A stretch of DNA of 34,679 bases from JAJZEO01 sp964350315 (lineage in GTDB: Bacteria; Chlamydiota; Chlamydiia; Chlamydiales; 2-12-FULL-49-11): the NCBI GenBank assembly GCA_964350315.1, contig CAYGJD010000015.1:1-34679 (forward strand), written 5' to 3'. The notes beneath the pieces were generated by a model that did not search any database, was not told where the DNA came from, and saw nothing but the letters and a program-made list of their open reading frames with translations. A program made the translations under genes and the position numbers. Below are positions 1 to 7,670 of this stretch, piece after piece; the stretch's first letter is position 1, and each line of letters starts with the position of its first letter.

Positions 1-250
1 ATTAGGTCGAAATTGAGGTAAATCAGGTACTACCCCCCTAGCTGTTTGCAATTGTGCTTAAATTGCTTCAAGTTCTTTTACTACACCATCTCTTCCAACA
101 CTAAACACAGAAACCTCTCATATTATAATTATTTAAATAAACTCGGGTTCGATTTTAACATCTTCCTTAAATAAAGTCAGAAAATTTAGAAAGAATTGTT
201 GTTTTATGTTTAACTAGCGTGAAATTGATGAAATTTCTATACTATATCCT

Positions 251-922
251 ATGAATATAGCACTTATCCTTCTTGCTGGCGGACTTTCAACTCGCATGGG
301 GCCTGAATTTTCAAAAGTTTTTTATATGCACAATGGAAAGTCTATTGTTGAGTATAGTTTGGACTTTTTTAAAAAAAATCATTTAATCACACATGTTGTT
401 GTCGTTTGCCCTGAAAACAAACGCCTCTTATTTCCTTCTGAATGCATTTTTGCACTACCTGGCAAAGAACGGTTCCTTTCCGTTAAAAATGGCCTTACAG
501 CTCTTCCTAAAGGGGTAGAATTTGCTTTAGTTCACGATGGAGCAAGACCTCTTTTAGTAAAAAAAGACATAGAAAAACTTATTGAAACTGGGATGGATTG
601 TGACGGTGCAGCGCTTGCTGGTCGCATCAATAGCACTATGACTCAGGTTAGAAGTGATCAAACAGTTGAAAAAATGATCGATCGAGATGGCTTATGGGAG
701 ACCTACACCCCCCAATTTGCAAGGGTGCAAGATCTATTAAGAGCTATTGAAGTTTGTGAAAATTTAGATGAAATCCCCAATGATGAAATGACCCTTTTAC
801 ACAGAATTAATCTTTCACCAAAACTTATTGAGACAACATTTCCTAATATTAAAATCACCTACCCTTGCGATCTTCCACTGGCATGCGCACTCTTAGATCA
901 ACTTCACGGATCAAAAATATGA
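251..922 (+). CDS. ispD: 2-C-methyl-D-erythritol 4-phosphate cytidylyltransferase
   Basis: Third enzyme of the MEP isoprenoid pathway: joins CTP and methylerythritol 4-phosphate to give CDP-methylerythritol in the cytosol. The N-terminus has the nucleotidyltransferase signature LLAGGLSTRMG (residues 7-17) followed by the conserved Lys of the CTP-binding loop. VHDGARPLL near residue 94 matches the usual HDAARP motif, with Gly replacing the first Ala. TPQ (about 153) and the C-terminal NIKITYPCDLPLA segment are also typical. At 223 residues the length is normal for the family. Its stop overlaps the truA start (ATGA), so the two are probably translated as a coupled pair. The upstream 250 bases show no strong promoter. 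Confidence 0.95.
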   Translation: MNIALILLAGGLSTRMGPEFSKVFYMHNGKSIVEYSLDFFKKNHLITHVVVVCPENKRLLFPSECIFALPGKERFLSVKNGLTALPKGVEFALVHDGARPLLVKKDIEKLIETGMDCDGAALAGRINSTMTQVRSDQTVEKMIDRDGLWETYTPQFARVQDLLRAIEVCENLDEIPNDEMTLLHRINLSPKLIETTFPNIKITYPCDLPLACALLDQLHGSKI

Positions 923-1653
923 AGATCAAGATTACAATTGCCTATGATGGATCTCACTATGTTGGGTGGCAAATCCAACCAAATGGGGTTTCCATCCAGG
1001 AAAAAATCGAACAGGCTCTTTTAAAAATCACACAAACACAAGTCAAAATTACTGGCGCCGGAAGAACAGATGCAGGTGTTCACGCAAGAGGTCAGGTTGC
1101 TCACTTCAATTTAGAAAACTACCCCATAACTCTTCTACAAAGCCTTAATGCCTTGATCCCAAAAGACATTTCTATTACACACCTTGAAATTGTTGATGAT
1201 TCATTTCACTCAAGATTTAGCGCAAAAGAAAAAGTCTATACCTATGATATTACAACAGGAAAAATTCAACTCCCTTTTGACCTTCCCTACTCACTTCACT
1301 ACACCTACCCCCTTGATTTTACAAATATGGAAATTGCGATTTCACATTTAATTGGCGAACATGACTTCTCCGCATTTGCAAATGACGCCAAGGTCTTTAA
1401 AGGAGCTAAAAACCCTGTTAAAACTCTGCGTGAAATATCAATCGATAAACGAGATGATGGATTCGCTTTGACTTTTAGAGGGAATGGATTTTTATACAAA
1501 ATGGTGAGAAATTTAACGGGTTTAATCCTTGATATTGGGAGAGGGAAAAAACTCCCAATAGATGCAAAAAAAATTCTCGAAAGTAAAGATAGATCCTTAT
1601 CATCACCCGCAGCTCCAGCTCACGGACTAACACTAACTTCAATCCTTTACTAA
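919..1653 (+). CDS. truA: tRNA pseudouridine(38-40) synthase
   Basis: Isomerises uridines 38-40 in the anticodon arm of many tRNAs. The start is the ATG at 919, sharing four bases with the ispD stop (ATGA); a longer in-frame reading from 865 only adds residues encoded under ispD. The product is 244 residues. GAGRTDAGVHA (residues 46-56) contains the catalytic Asp51. Other family marks are the RFSAKEKVYTY segment, GNGFLYKMVRN and the C-terminal PAHGLTLTSILY. Both neighbours match the chlamydial ispD-truA-HAD order. No terminator is evident after the gene; a promoter for the next tRNA follows about 40 bases downstream. Confidence 0.95.
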   Translation: MKIKITIAYDGSHYVGWQIQPNGVSIQEKIEQALLKITQTQVKITGAGRTDAGVHARGQVAHFNLENYPITLLQSLNALIPKDISITHLEIVDDSFHSRFSAKEKVYTYDITTGKIQLPFDLPYSLHYTYPLDFTNMEIAISHLIGEHDFSAFANDAKVFKGAKNPVKTLREISIDKRDDGFALTFRGNGFLYKMVRNLTGLILDIGRGKKLPIDAKKILESKDRSLSSPAAPAHGLTLTSILY

Positions 1654-1695
1654 GACATCCGACTCTTACAGCTTAGATTTACCCTCAATAAGTTA

Positions 1696-1724
1696 TTGAT
1701 CAAATGACTCTTTTCTGCTAAGAT
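1696..1724 (+). promoter_or_regulatory. Sigma70-type promoter for tRNA-Leu(CAA) and the HAD gene
   Basis: TTGATC (1696-1701) and TAAGAT (1719-1724) are separated by 17 bases, a good match to the housekeeping consensus. Transcription would begin near 1731, about 12 bases before the tRNA. There is no other room for a promoter for the HAD gene, which starts right after the tRNA. Confidence 0.55.
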
Positions 1725-1742
1725 CTCTCGAATCGGCTGTTA

Positions 1743-1825
1743 GCCGATGTGGCGGAATGGTAGACGCGGTAGATTCAAAATCTACTCTAGGCAACTAGGT
1801 GCTGGTTCGAGTCCGGTCATCGGTA
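1743..1825 (+). tRNA. tRNA-Leu (anticodon CAA)
   Basis: Class II tRNA with a full cloverleaf. The acceptor GCCGATG (1743-1749) pairs with CATCGGT (1818-1824), with discriminator A1825. The anticodon arm has CAA in the loop, reading UUG. There is a long variable arm (CTAG-GCAA-CTAG) and a TTCGAGT T-loop. CCA is not encoded. The next base (1826) is the A of the HAD gene start codon. Confidence 0.95.
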
Positions 1826-2506
1826 ATGAAGAATTTTTTAAAAGAATACGATCTATTCTGCTTTGATTTTGATGGGCTTCTTGTTAACTCAGAGCCACTG
1901 CACAAAGCTGCCTACGAAAAAGCGTTGCACGATTTTAATCTAAAAGATGAAGTCGATTTCCTTACTTATTGCTCATATGCTCACTGTAGAGATGGCAGCA
2001 GATTAAAGACTCTCTATAAATCCCTATTTTCCAGCATTAATGATAAGATTTGGGATGAAATTATTAGAGCCAAACAAAAGCATTACCTTGAAATCATCAA
2101 AAATCAACCTTTGTCTTTGATGCCTGGAGCAAGCGATCTCATTACAACTCTTCTTGATGAAGGTAAATCTCTATGTGTTGTAACCAATTCGAGTAATATT
2201 CACACACTTCCTTTTAGAGAAACATTCCCTATCCTTCAAAAAATCCCCCTCTGGATTACAAAAGATGATGTTTCAAGAACAAAACCACACCCAGATGGTT
2301 ACATAAAAGCACTCATGCATTACGCCCAAATCCCTAAATCTAGAGCAGTTGGCCTTGATGATGCGCTAAAAGGGATCATTGCCATTCAAAATGCGGATAT
2401 TAGTCCTCTTCTCGTGTGTGATAAAAAACACCCTCAACTTACAGGCATTGACACCGAACTTAGTTACATAGAATCCCTAACTCAGCTTTTTGAGAAAAAA
2501 AGCTAA
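1826..2506 (+). CDS. HAD-superfamily phosphatase/phosphoglucomutase-like hydrolase
   Basis: Haloacid-dehalogenase fold enzyme, 226 residues, closest in layout to beta-phosphoglucomutase/phosphoglycolate phosphatase-like proteins. All four HAD motifs are visible: motif I FDFDG (nucleophile Asp14, acid Asp16), motif II VVTNSS, motif III with Lys in TKPHPDGY, and motif IV GLDDA. The helical cap lies between motifs I and II. The substrate cannot be told from sequence. Motif I sits so close to the N-terminus that the start must be the ATG at 1826 or a codon inside the tRNA. The ATG directly follows the tRNA discriminator base and has no Shine-Dalgarno sequence. By position it corresponds to chlamydial CT464. 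Confidence 0.88.
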   Translation: MKNFLKEYDLFCFDFDGLLVNSEPLHKAAYEKALHDFNLKDEVDFLTYCSYAHCRDGSRLKTLYKSLFSSINDKIWDEIIRAKQKHYLEIIKNQPLSLMPGASDLITTLLDEGKSLCVVTNSSNIHTLPFRETFPILQKIPLWITKDDVSRTKPHPDGYIKALMHYAQIPKSRAVGLDDALKGIIAIQNADISPLLVCDKKHPQLTGIDTELSYIESLTQLFEKKS

Positions 2507-2517
2507 ACAAACATAAC

Positions 2518-3348
2518 TTAAAACCTAATATAACAATTGTTTGCGACATTCCAATTGTATTCGACAACTTTGTCGTCTTCTGAACGATCACATCTAATCT
2601 CAACGGTCACATAAGGATAGGGATGACGATTATCAAAGTCTCTTCCTTCATCTTTTTGTTTTATATTCACAATAATCTCTTTGTTATACCAACCAGGATG
2701 GCTTAAACCAAGAGAGTTATGTTTGCACTCACGAAAAGCTCCGTAATCAAGTTCAGGATGTTCTGTGTAGTAGTGCATAATAAAGCGCACCACTTCTAGA
2801 GGTGATTCTTCAAACCCTTCCACATAGAAATCAACTTCAGCACCGATTTGATGTTTTGAATATTGATTTTTCTTTGATCGATCAGCAAAAGTATTGTGCG
2901 TTGGGCAACGATGCCCTGTTGTAATCACAACACGCTTACCCATTTTTTCCTGCAAATAATTTAATAGTTCAATAAGAGCGGGATAGATAAATTCTTTCTC
3001 ATCTCGATAGGGCAATCCATGCTTTTCCATTCCCGAACAATCTGCAACTGTGGTTTTATCTCGACTTTCATCAATCAAAGATTTATTCGAGTTGCTAAAA
3101 GATCCCCGGCACCGAAAAAATTCTTTTGTGATTTTTTTATCAACAGAGAGTGATTTTGGCTCCCAAGGATAAGGAGAGAGTGATTTAACGACGACTTCGT
3201 TTGAATGAAAAAAATGCTCCCCTTCAAGGCGATAAATTTTTTCTGTTATCTCATTTATTTTTAATAGTTTTTCCCGCTCAGATTCTTCCATAGGAGAACA
3301 AGACACCACAAGAGCAAACAAAGCTGAAATTGCGACACATTTCTTCAT
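2518..3348 (-). CDS. Lipoprotein with peptidase M15-like zinc site
   Basis: A 276-residue exported protein. The N-terminus is a lipoprotein signal with lipobox VVSC and Cys17 as the predicted lipidated residue. The C-terminal half resembles the M15/Hedgehog-type zinc peptidase fold: SKHQIGAEVD gives the HxxxxxxD pair (His166, Asp173), and GLSHPGW supplies a possible third ligand, His217. M15 enzymes cleave D-Ala-containing peptidoglycan peptides, so a role in trimming the thin chlamydial peptidoglycan is an inference. The catalytic Glu is not obvious to me, so a non-catalytic binding protein is possible. It is divergent from the sigma54 activator and convergent with the HAD gene (11-base gap). 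Confidence 0.72.
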   Translation of the reverse strand: MKKCVAISALFALVVSCSPMEESEREKLLKINEITEKIYRLEGEHFFHSNEVVVKSLSPYPWEPKSLSVDKKITKEFFRCRGSFSNSNKSLIDESRDKTTVADCSGMEKHGLPYRDEKEFIYPALIELLNYLQEKMGKRVVITTGHRCPTHNTFADRSKKNQYSKHQIGAEVDFYVEGFEESPLEVVRFIMHYYTEHPELDYGAFRECKHNSLGLSHPGWYNKEIIVNIKQKDEGRDFDNRHPYPYVTVEIRCDRSEDDKVVEYNWNVANNCYIRF

Positions 3349-3402
3349 ACAAGAAAACTATCATAGTTGAAGAAAAATGCAAATCCGTATATTCGGAAAG
3401 AT

Positions 3403-4338
3403 ATGAAGCAGTACAATCCAAACCATCTTGTTGCGACAAGTACAACGATGCAAAAGCTCCTTCGAGATGCTAAACTCGCAGCTTTAAGCAGGGCTTCTAT
3501 CTTTCTCTATGGCGAATCTGGCGTTGGCAAAGAAGTTATTGCGTCTTATATACATGCAAATTCCAGAAGGTCAAACGCCCCATTTGTTAAAGTAAATGTT
3601 GCTGCAATACCAGACACTCTTATTGAATCCGAATTCTTTGGTCATGAAAAAGGGGCATTTACTGGAGCTACTTCTGCACGAAAAGGTCGGTTTGAATTAG
3701 CCCATCTTGGCACATTGCTTTTAGATGAAATCACCGAACTTCCTCTTTCGCTCCAACCAAAACTCTTAAGAGTCTTGCAAGAAGGTCAGTTTGAGAGACT
3801 TGGATCAACACATACAACAAATATAGATGTCAGATTCATTTCTACCACAAACAGTAACATCCAAGAAGTCATTGAAAAGGGCAGCTTCAGAAAAGATCTC
3901 TTCTACCGATTAAATGTTATCGGAATAGAAATTCCACCTCTTAGAAATAGAATTGACGATATCCTTCCATTAGCGAAACACTTCTTAAATAAATCAGCAA
4001 AAGAGAATGGATTTAAAACAAAATTCCTCTCAAAAACAGCTGAAAAAGCTCTTTTGAACTACTCTTTTCCCGGAAATATTCGTGAACTTGCAAACATCTT
4101 AGAACGAGCGACAATACTTACCCTGAAAGATGAAATCGATGAAGGTGATTTGACGATCAAATTTGAAACAAAACAAAAAAAGAAAAGCCTTCTTCTACCT
4201 CTTTGTGAGGTAGAAAAGCAATACATTCAGGAAGTCCTTACTCGATTTTCAGGTAACAAAACACATGCTGCAAAGTTGCTTGAAATCTCTGTACGAACAC
4301 TTCGGAACAAACTTAAACTTTACAGCTCTGCTGCATAG
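3403..4338 (+). CDS. Sigma54-dependent transcriptional activator (AAA+ plus Fis-type HTH, no receiver domain)
   Basis: Bacterial enhancer-binding protein that uses ATP to open sigma54 promoters. From the ATG at 3403 (311 residues, GGA five bases upstream) the AAA+ domain begins almost at once: Walker A GESGVGKE (37-44), the sigma54-contacting GAFTGA loop (84-89), Walker B LLLDEIT (105-111), arginine-finger region RKDLFYRL and sensor II GNIREL. The C-terminus (about 275-308) is a Fis-like helix-turn-helix (GNKTHAAKLLEISVRTL). A TTG at 3367 would add 12 residues. No phosphoacceptor receiver domain precedes it, and the divergent lipoprotein gene leaves no room for one. It occupies the place of chlamydial CtcC/AtoC, but no sensor kinase gene lies beside it. 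The 3' end overlaps the next, convergent gene by 19 bases. Confidence 0.92.
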   Translation: MKQYNPNHLVATSTTMQKLLRDAKLAALSRASIFLYGESGVGKEVIASYIHANSRRSNAPFVKVNVAAIPDTLIESEFFGHEKGAFTGATSARKGRFELAHLGTLLLDEITELPLSLQPKLLRVLQEGQFERLGSTHTTNIDVRFISTTNSNIQEVIEKGSFRKDLFYRLNVIGIEIPPLRNRIDDILPLAKHFLNKSAKENGFKTKFLSKTAEKALLNYSFPGNIRELANILERATILTLKDEIDEGDLTIKFETKQKKKSLLLPLCEVEKQYIQEVLTRFSGNKTHAAKLLEISVRTLRNKLKLYSSAA

Positions 4339-5189
4339 TCATCTTCTAAAAGTGCCGCTAATTTAAGCGCTTGGGAAGGATCTGCACCATCTTCAATAGA
4401 CCAACTAGCAGATAAGACACATCTAACAAAAGTCCAATCTCGTAATCTCTCAAAAGAAAAATTTCCTTTCTCTGCTAAAGCACGAATTCTTTGTAAAAGG
4501 AGCTCCTTTGTTGCCCCTTCGATCTCTGTATCTGCAATAAAATTGAAGGCTGCTGCCTCAAATTCCCTCTCTCCAATAACACCTTTTGGATCTATTGCGA
4601 GCCAATTATCACCGTGTCTGAGAATGTTTTTTAAATGAAGATCCCCATGCAATAAGTAACTCTTTTTTATTGAGTGCAACAACCTTTCTCCAACAACTCT
4701 TCCTTTTTTAAACACATCGCCTGAAGAATTGTTTAAAGCAGAAAGCCAGTCAGCTAAATTGTTATGTATGCCATACCCTTTAACAGAGAGTAGTTTGTCC
4801 AACACTTCAACATAAGCATCCATCACTTTCCCCTCTTCCATCGGATATCGATTTTTAAGTGGAGTGCCTGGTTTTGCTTGTTGCAAGAGAATCGCGTGAC
4901 TTCGAAAACAATAATCTAGGACTCGAACAGCTCCATGACCATGATATAGCTTTAAACATTCCCATTCACATTTTAATAGGTCTGTATCATACCCAATTTT
5001 GACAACTACTCGAATATCATCTTTATATAAGGCTTTTACAATATAGTGATAAGTCATGTCATGAACAGGGTCAAGCTCTTTAAGCCCCCAATGTTCCTGC
5101 AGTTCTACAGTGATTCGCGGTATTTTCTTTAGCCACTCCTCACCTTTATTCCCATATTGGCAAAGAATGTTTTGTCTGAATTTTTCCAT
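4320..5189 (-). CDS. Aminoglycoside/hydroxyurea kinase-like phosphotransferase (APH(6)/HUR family)
   Basis: A 289-residue protein-kinase-fold phosphotransferase. VVVKIG (Lys64) would be the ATP-anchoring lysine; LLHGDLHLKNIL (179-190) is the catalytic loop with Asp183; LAIDPKG (Asp200) is the metal-binding segment. This matches the family of streptomycin 6-kinase and hydroxyurea kinase (PF04655). The natural substrate in an intracellular bacterium is unknown, and resistance is only one possibility. It is the last gene of the minus-strand run that begins at hpf, 78 bases after the glyoxalase gene, so it may be co-transcribed. Its stop lies within the coding end of the convergent sigma54 activator. 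Confidence 0.8.
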   Translation of the reverse strand: MEKFRQNILCQYGNKGEEWLKKIPRITVELQEHWGLKELDPVHDMTYHYIVKALYKDDIRVVVKIGYDTDLLKCEWECLKLYHGHGAVRVLDYCFRSHAILLQQAKPGTPLKNRYPMEEGKVMDAYVEVLDKLLSVKGYGIHNNLADWLSALNNSSGDVFKKGRVVGERLLHSIKKSYLLHGDLHLKNILRHGDNWLAIDPKGVIGEREFEAAAFNFIADTEIEGATKELLLQRIRALAEKGNFSFERLRDWTFVRCVLSASWSIEDGADPSQALKLAALLEDDYAAEL

Positions 5190-5267
5190 ACTTAAGTTCA
5201 GAATAGATCGTTTAAATCTTTAAGTGAAGGGCAAAAATCTTATTTGAGATCATTAGAAGGGATCGAT

Positions 5268-6005
5268 CTAAGTCTGATCGTGCCATTGTGCATCGAAGAC
5301 ATTTTTTTCTTCGCGTAGTGTTGCAAAATCTTTTACAGACTCAGTTTGCAAGAATGGATTAAGTGGAATCTCTTCTTCAATTGATCGAAAAGTCACAAAA
5401 GAAGCTTCACGTAGCGCTTGATTTTCAGGCTCCTTAGATCTTGCGAAATCAAGATTTCGTTCTATATAATCATGACCTGTAAAGAGCAGCGTTTTTCCTG
5501 GAAGAGCTTTAATTTTCTTCAACGATTCATAATATTGTTCTGGCGTAGAATCAAATATTCTTCCACAGGCAGATAGAATTAGTGCATCTCCACAAAAAAG
5601 ACATAGACACTCTTTAAAATGGTAGACAACATGATCTTGAGAGTGGCCCGGTGTTGCAATGACTTCAAAAGAAAAAGGGCCCACTGAATATTCTTCACCA
5701 TCTTCGACATCTTGATCTAAAAAAGTAAGCGTTTCATGCTTTGGACCTATAATCTGACATTCTGTTTTCTCTTTAACGTAGGCTGCACCGGAAATATGAT
5801 CTTCATGATGGTGCGTGATTAAAAATGCATCTAAAGTTAATTGGTGTTTCTCTAAAACTTCAAGCAGACAAGGGCCATCGCTCACATCAATTGCAATTGC
5901 ATGACCACCCGAGGCGATAATGTACGCGAAATTGTCTTTCAACATTTTCAATTGATAGACATCAAACGGCACATCTTGTACGTGTGCGCTCCAAATTATG
6001 CTCAT
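5268..6005 (-). CDS. gloB: Hydroxyacylglutathione hydrolase-like (glyoxalase II) metallo-beta-lactamase-fold enzyme
   Basis: Binuclear metal hydrolase of 245 residues. The metal motif THHHEDH is at 64-70, with further ligands His121 (TPGHSQDH), Asp140 (FCGDAL) and His178 (TGHDY). The stretch CGRIFDSTPEQYYESL followed by LPGKTLLFTGHDY and ERNLDFA matches glyoxalase II more closely than generic family members. Glyoxalase II hydrolyses S-lactoylglutathione in methylglyoxal detoxification; which thiol this organism uses is not shown. It starts 12 bases after the upstream DUF115 gene and so looks like part of the same operon. Confidence 0.85.
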   Translation of the reverse strand: MSIIWSAHVQDVPFDVYQLKMLKDNFAYIIASGGHAIAIDVSDGPCLLEVLEKHQLTLDAFLITHHHEDHISGAAYVKEKTECQIIGPKHETLTFLDQDVEDGEEYSVGPFSFEVIATPGHSQDHVVYHFKECLCLFCGDALILSACGRIFDSTPEQYYESLKKIKALPGKTLLFTGHDYIERNLDFARSKEPENQALREASFVTFRSIEEEIPLNPFLQTESVKDFATLREEKNVFDAQWHDQT

Positions 6006-6017
6006 AGGGTAGGCATT

Positions 6018-7670
6018 CTAACAAATGCGCTGATATTCCTCTACAAGTGTTTGTAATTTACGATAAAGTCGACTCTTTATATAAAAAACTTTTCGCTCTT
6101 TGTTTTCTTTGTTACAAACTTTTTTAATATGAAAGGTCCATGCATAAGCAGCTCCTTTTAGCGCCACTTGATATGCAATTTCATCTTCAAGATCCATCTC
6201 TAAGACTGCTTCTTTAGGAGTTTCTTCTCTTGTTTCATTCTCTTTATTTAACGTTTCAAGTTCTAATAGAATATCTGTAAGAATTGTATGACATCGATCA
6301 AAACTTTTCTTTAGCTCTTGAAGTTTTTGAGTTACTTTCTCTTCTGAAATGTCGTACTTTGTCGATTTTGTTAAATCATGGACCATTCCCTTGATATCTT
6401 TAAACTGAAAGGATGATTGATTCCACTTACGATTTACCTCAATTCCCTCAAAAAGAAGCCCCTCACCTGTACCATCAATAAATGTCGTCTCTGGATGTTT
6501 TTCAATCATATCCTGAAGAACATCTCTTTCCATTAACCATTTAGCCATGGTTTTCTTTCCATCTTGAACCATCACTGTTTCAGAAGCTTTTTCAAAGTTT
6601 TCTTCCAAAGCACACTGCATATCAGAAACTATACCTGGCGTATAGCGGTTCCCATCTTTATAACTCAGATCTATGCCTGCAAAAATAATCGGATTACATC
6701 CAAAATAAATAGCTGACTTTATGGCTACTGATGTCACTGATAAAGCCTCTTCACTTAAACCTGTCAGTACATTCTTATCCTCAATACCAAGCTCCTCTTC
6801 AAGCCAAGTCTCAATAGCACCACCAGTTCTTGAAACAACATACCCCAAATCTCCTACTGACGATTGCATTACATCAGGCTGTAGACGATTTCCGTATATT
6901 AGTGGCGAATCAAAAGCTGTATGCAAAGCAAGCCTTGTAAATTCTTCTTGATTGGGATCGATTGCAAATAAGAGATCAGGAACGATTTGGTATGAGCAAA
7001 GAGCTGTGATTGCCGAGCCTCCAGCAAAAATCAAACCACGCCCCTCCATTGCTTCAATTTGATCGCGTACCCCAGAAAGAGAGGGTCCTGCCCCACAAAT
7101 AACAGCTGGGATATCTTTAAATGCATTTTTCCAACTTCCGGCATCTGATGCAACTGACAAAAGAGGGAAATTTGCTTTTAAATTACGGAAAAGGCGTTGA
7201 TAATGCAGTAATTCTGCGGCAATTGCTGCTTCAAGAACACTTTTTCGCATTAACAAGAGTCGAAGTTTCTCAAATTTTTCTTTTTGTTCTTTCAAATGAG
7301 CAAAAGCAATATTTTCGAAAGGAAAATCTCGCACAAGAGTCTCTGCAAATACTTCAAGAGGCTCATCATCTAAAATTAGACGTAAATGCATGCGTTCATT
7401 TTCAAAAACATTTCCAAAATCCTCTTCAATAATTTTAGCAACTCTTCCTAAATCATCTTCAATAAAAACAACATCTCGACTTGTGTCTTGGCTTAGCCAG
7501 TCAAGAAGTGGCTCAACGTGCGGTGAAAAACCATATACATATAACACCTGAGCGCTAGTTGAAATTTGCACTCCTAGTTTTTTCGCACATTTCCATTCGA
7601 TCTCTTTTTTCTCATACTCAAGAACTGTTGTGATAAACGAAAGCTCTGGATATCTCGTCATTATTCCCAT
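6018..7670 (-). CDS. DUF115 / MptE-like protein (second of tandem pair)
   Basis: A 550-residue cytosolic protein of the DUF115 family (6-hydroxymethylpterin diphosphokinase MptE-like, also in motility-associated Maf glycosyltransferases). The core starts with the glycine-rich AVICGAGPSLSG (about 189-200) and continues with FAIDPN and IIFAGIDLSYKDG (329-340). The N-terminal 180 residues and the Glu/Lys-rich C-terminus (about 420-550, likely helical) are not recognised. I chose the ATG at 7670 because AGAGGAGG lies seven bases upstream, encoded by the last codons of the preceding gene; ATGs at 7691 and 7661 are alternatives. The substrate is unknown; a nucleotide-sugar or pterin role is inferred from the family only. 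Confidence 0.8.
   Translation of the reverse strand: MGIMTRYPELSFITTVLEYEKKEIEWKCAKKLGVQISTSAQVLYVYGFSPHVEPLLDWLSQDTSRDVVFIEDDLGRVAKIIEEDFGNVFENERMHLRLILDDEPLEVFAETLVRDFPFENIAFAHLKEQKEKFEKLRLLLMRKSVLEAAIAAELLHYQRLFRNLKANFPLLSVASDAGSWKNAFKDIPAVICGAGPSLSGVRDQIEAMEGRGLIFAGGSAITALCSYQIVPDLLFAIDPNQEEFTRLALHTAFDSPLIYGNRLQPDVMQSSVGDLGYVVSRTGGAIETWLEEELGIEDKNVLTGLSEEALSVTSVAIKSAIYFGCNPIIFAGIDLSYKDGNRYTPGIVSDMQCALEENFEKASETVMVQDGKKTMAKWLMERDVLQDMIEKHPETTFIDGTGEGLLFEGIEVNRKWNQSSFQFKDIKGMVHDLTKSTKYDISEEKVTQKLQELKKSFDRCHTILTDILLELETLNKENETREETPKEAVLEMDLEDEIAYQVALKGAAYAWTFHIKKVCNKENKERKVFYIKSRLYRKLQTLVEEYQRIC

Noticed and set aside
865..918. Longer N-terminus for truA
   Set aside because: The extra codons lie inside ispD in another frame and do not match the truA family; the ATGA overlap at 919 gives the expected start.
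2484..2504. AGCTTTTT...AAAAAAAGCT hairpin at the end of the HAD gene as a terminator
   Set aside because: A-T stem overlapping the stop codon, with no T-tract on either strand.
3349..3402. Search for a receiver domain belonging to the sigma54 activator
   Set aside because: Only 54 bases separate the divergent lipoprotein start from the ATG, so no receiver domain is encoded there in any frame.
7121..7432. 103-codon plus-strand frame inside the second DUF115 gene
   Set aside because: No ribosome-binding site or recognisable domain; a shadow of the minus-strand gene.
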